Origin: Gammaproteobacteria bacterium | GTDB lineage: Bacteria > Pseudomonadota > Gammaproteobacteria > Steroidobacterales > Steroidobacteraceae | Direction: 5' to 3' | DNA length: 8,242 nucleotides | Assembly: GCA_005877705.1 (NCBI GenBank) | Contig: VBNY01000372.1 | Location: forward strand, 1 to 8,242 | Part shown: positions 6,582 to 8,242 of the stretch, piece after piece | Position numbering within the stretch: the stretch's first letter is position 1 | Layout of the letters: the number at the start of each line of letters is the position of its first letter | Made by a program: the position numbers and the translations under genes | Notes under the pieces: model-generated | What the model was told of the DNA's origin: nothing | The model's input: the letters and a program-made list of their open reading frames with translations, nothing else | The model's database searches: none

Positions 6582-6601
6582 AAAAAAGGGCCGCAAGGCC
6601 C
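6582..6601 (-). terminator. Intrinsic terminator T2, minus strand
   Basis: On the minus strand GGGCC TTGC GGCCC (6601-6588) is followed at once by T6 (6587-6582). The plus strand has A-runs on both sides, so it works only leftward. It follows T1 and precedes rimP without ending any visible gene, which suggests an attenuator or the end of a short RNA. Confidence 0.75.
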
Positions 6602-6630
6602 AAAAAACGAAAAGCCCCTCGGGGGGCTTT
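6602..6630 (-). terminator. Intrinsic terminator T1, minus strand
   Basis: The minus-strand stem AAAGCCCC/GGGGCTTT (6630-6623 with 6618-6611, 4-nt loop) is followed by a T-rich tract TTCGTTTTTT reaching 6602. On the plus strand the stem is followed only by CCAG, so leftward termination is favoured. It is directly in tandem with T2. Confidence 0.75.
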
Positions 6631-6693
6631 CCAGTCAAGCGCTTTCGGGTGGCATCGCCGTCACCCGTCCCCGCCAGCCGAGGCCCGCGCGGG
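6602..6693 (-). ncRNA. Candidate short leader RNA or attenuated transcript upstream of rimP
   Basis: A promoter-like site near 6700-6728 and terminators T1 and T2 would define a minus-strand RNA of roughly 90-110 nt. It has a stem-loop (CGGGTG 6646-6651 with CACCCG 6662-6667). No tRNA fold or T-loop sequence is present, although this position is held by a tRNA gene (metY) in E. coli. No convincing coding sequence fits; a minus-strand frame at 6465-6710 consists mostly of translated terminator and repeat sequence. I infer either an attenuated operon leader or a small RNA. Confidence 0.3.
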
Positions 6694-6699
6694 GGGCGC

Positions 6700-6728
6700 A
6701 TTCTACCCAAACCGGACGGGCAGTGGAA
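6700..6728 (-). promoter_or_regulatory. Putative promoter of the rimP-nusA-infB operon
   Basis: On the minus strand the -10 box TAGAAT (6705-6700) sits in GGGTAGAAT, the same 9-mer as at the rpsO promoter. The matching -35 at 17 bp spacing is TTCCAC (6728-6723), which is poor. I found no better promoter between the terminators and rimP, so the operon may depend on read-through from here. The start would be near 6693. Confidence 0.4.
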
Positions 6729-6767
6729 CCGCTAATACGAGCGCCCGCCGGGCAGGGCCCACGATCT

Positions 6768-6786
6768 GCACCCTCCCAGGTGGTGC
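6768..6786 (+). other. Short inverted repeat upstream of the hutC operator
   Basis: GCACC (6768-6772) and GGTGC (6782-6786) are perfect 5-bp arms around 9 bp, ending 3 bp before the HutC-like operator. It may be part of the promoter-operator region. The short arms make chance occurrence possible. Confidence 0.25.
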
Positions 6787-6789
6787 GGA

Positions 6790-6803
6790 CCTGTATAGAC
6801 AAG
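6790..6803 (+). promoter_or_regulatory. HutC-type operator upstream of hutC
   Basis: CCTGTATAGACAAG is a near-palindrome containing GTATAGAC, an exact fit to GTNTANAC, the operator signature of the HutC subfamily of GntR regulators. It lies about 57 bp before the hutC start and overlaps a -10-like TATAGA (6794-6799), so binding would block transcription and make hutC autoregulated. I could not find a good -35 box. The gap 6439-6859 otherwise holds the minus-strand leader features listed here. Confidence 0.6.
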
Positions 6804-6859
6804 TGACTCCGCGCATGTCACGATCACGCAGCGCATACCCGCTAAAGAGGCCTTGAACC

Positions 6860-7510
6860 GTGGCGCTACCCACCGCAGCCGCGCGCTATCTTCAGGTCAA
6901 ACACTTCGTTCTCGAGCGGATCTCCGCAGGCGCTCTGCGGGCCGGGCAGCGCGTGCCGTCGGAGAACGAGCTGGTGCGCGAGCTGGACGTCTCACGCATG
7001 ACCGCCAACCGCGCGCTGCGCGAGCTGGCGGCCGACGGTGTGCTCATCAGAGTGGCGGGAGTGGGCACCTTCGTCGCCGAGCAGCGCGTGCATGCGCATC
7101 CCCTCGAGGTGCGCAACATCGCCGACGAGATTCGGGCCCGGGGACACGAGCATTTCGCCAAAGTGGCTACGCTCGACTCCGTCAGCGCGCCGCGCGAGCT
7201 GGCGGAACGCTGCGGCGTGAGCCCCGGAGCCAAGCTCGACCATTCGCTCGTGATTCATTTCGGCAACGACTTCTCCCGCACGACGCCCCACGAGTTCCTC
7301 ATGCAGGCCGCTCCCTTGCAGCGCGCGGAGCACACCGTGCGCGCGGTCGCCCCCGAGGGACGCATCCGGCGCCTGCTCAAGCTCGAGCCCGGGGACGCCT
7401 GCCTTCTGATCATGAGGCGCACCTGGACCCACGGGCGGATCGTGTCGGTCGCGGATCTTTATCATCCCGGTTCCCGCTACGAGCTGGCCGGAACCTTTCA
7501 GCCGAGGTAA
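6860..7510 (+). CDS. hutC: Histidine utilisation repressor HutC (GntR family), with an apparent internal deletion
   Basis: HutC represses the histidine-degradation genes and is released by urocanate, the pathway intermediate. The 216-residue protein has an N-terminal winged helix-turn-helix (about residues 5-72: RVPSENELVRELDVSRMTAN, RALRELAADGVLIRVAGVGT) and a UTRA effector domain with the HutC-typical NIADEIRARGH, HSLVIHF, AEHTVRAV, RRTWTHGR and LYHPGSRYELAG. GTG 6860 is used because AAAGAGG lies 9 nt upstream and homology starts just after. HutC proteins are usually about 240-250 residues. Here D137 is joined directly to F138, skipping about 22 residues that in Pseudomonas HutC include the conserved IEDRYVN strand of the ligand pocket. 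The reading frame is kept. It is either a real non-inducible variant or an assembly deletion. hutU follows after 4 bp. Confidence 0.9.
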   Translation: MALPTAAARYLQVKHFVLERISAGALRAGQRVPSENELVRELDVSRMTANRALRELAADGVLIRVAGVGTFVAEQRVHAHPLEVRNIADEIRARGHEHFAKVATLDSVSAPRELAERCGVSPGAKLDHSLVIHFGNDFSRTTPHEFLMQAAPLQRAEHTVRAVAPEGRIRRLLKLEPGDACLLIMRRTWTHGRIVSVADLYHPGSRYELAGTFQPR

Positions 7511-7514
7511 TCCC

Positions 7515-8242
<728 letters not shown>

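Noticed and set aside
5980..6603. A 207-codon version of rimP
   Set aside because: The extra 55 residues come from translated repeat and leader sequence; RimP homology and normal length start at 6438.
6602..6700. tRNA gene upstream of rimP, as in E. coli metY
   Set aside because: No T-loop (TTCRA), acceptor stem pairing or anticodon arm can be formed on either strand.
6465..6710. 81-codon minus-strand frame upstream of rimP
   Set aside because: It runs through both terminators and repeats, has no good ribosome binding site, and its residues mirror the hairpins.
6743..6753. Short palindrome GCCCG-C-CGGGC
   Set aside because: Arms of 5 bp in very GC-rich DNA with no clear link to a promoter element; likely chance.

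Overview
The window is high-GC bacterial chromosome. Gene order and protein content point to a gammaproteobacterium. NusA carries the two C-terminal acidic repeats typical of Gammaproteobacteria, IF2 has the gammaproteobacterial layout, and rimP-nusA-infB-rbfA-truB-rpsO is the classic proteobacterial order. Species cannot be named from the sequence alone. No mobile element, CRISPR array, tRNA or rRNA was found.

Most of the window, read right to left on the minus strand, is the translation/transcription housekeeping operon. It runs from a structured leader (about 6693-6439) through rimP (6438-5980), nusA (5906-4404, GTG start), infB (4384-1994), rbfA (1994-1590) and truB (1569-688) to rpsO (268 to the left edge, lacking only the last two bases of its stop codon). 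A small lipoprotein gene (411-680, plus strand) sits between truB and rpsO, facing truB, so rpsO appears to have its own promoter. The operon makes factors for 30S maturation (RimP, RbfA), initiation (IF2), transcription elongation and termination (NusA), tRNA psi55 modification (TruB) and ribosomal protein S15.

The right end is the start of a histidine-utilisation locus on the plus strand, divergent from the operon: a HutC-type GntR repressor (6860-7510) and, 4 bp later, urocanate hydratase hutU (7515 to the right edge, partial). A near-palindromic GTNTANAC operator lies upstream of hutC.

The main oddities are lesions. infB is not one reading frame as given: one base is missing near 4028, and about 40 codons plus the frame are lost near 3485, between the second IF2 N-domain and the G domain. 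hutC appears to have lost about 22 codons in frame at 7270/7271, removing a conserved UTRA segment. infB is essential, so assembly or consensus error is the leading explanation there. The rimP leader (promoter, tandem terminators, repeats) and a strong hairpin before the nusA ribosome binding site are the best regulatory leads. I see no convincing new multi-gene system here.
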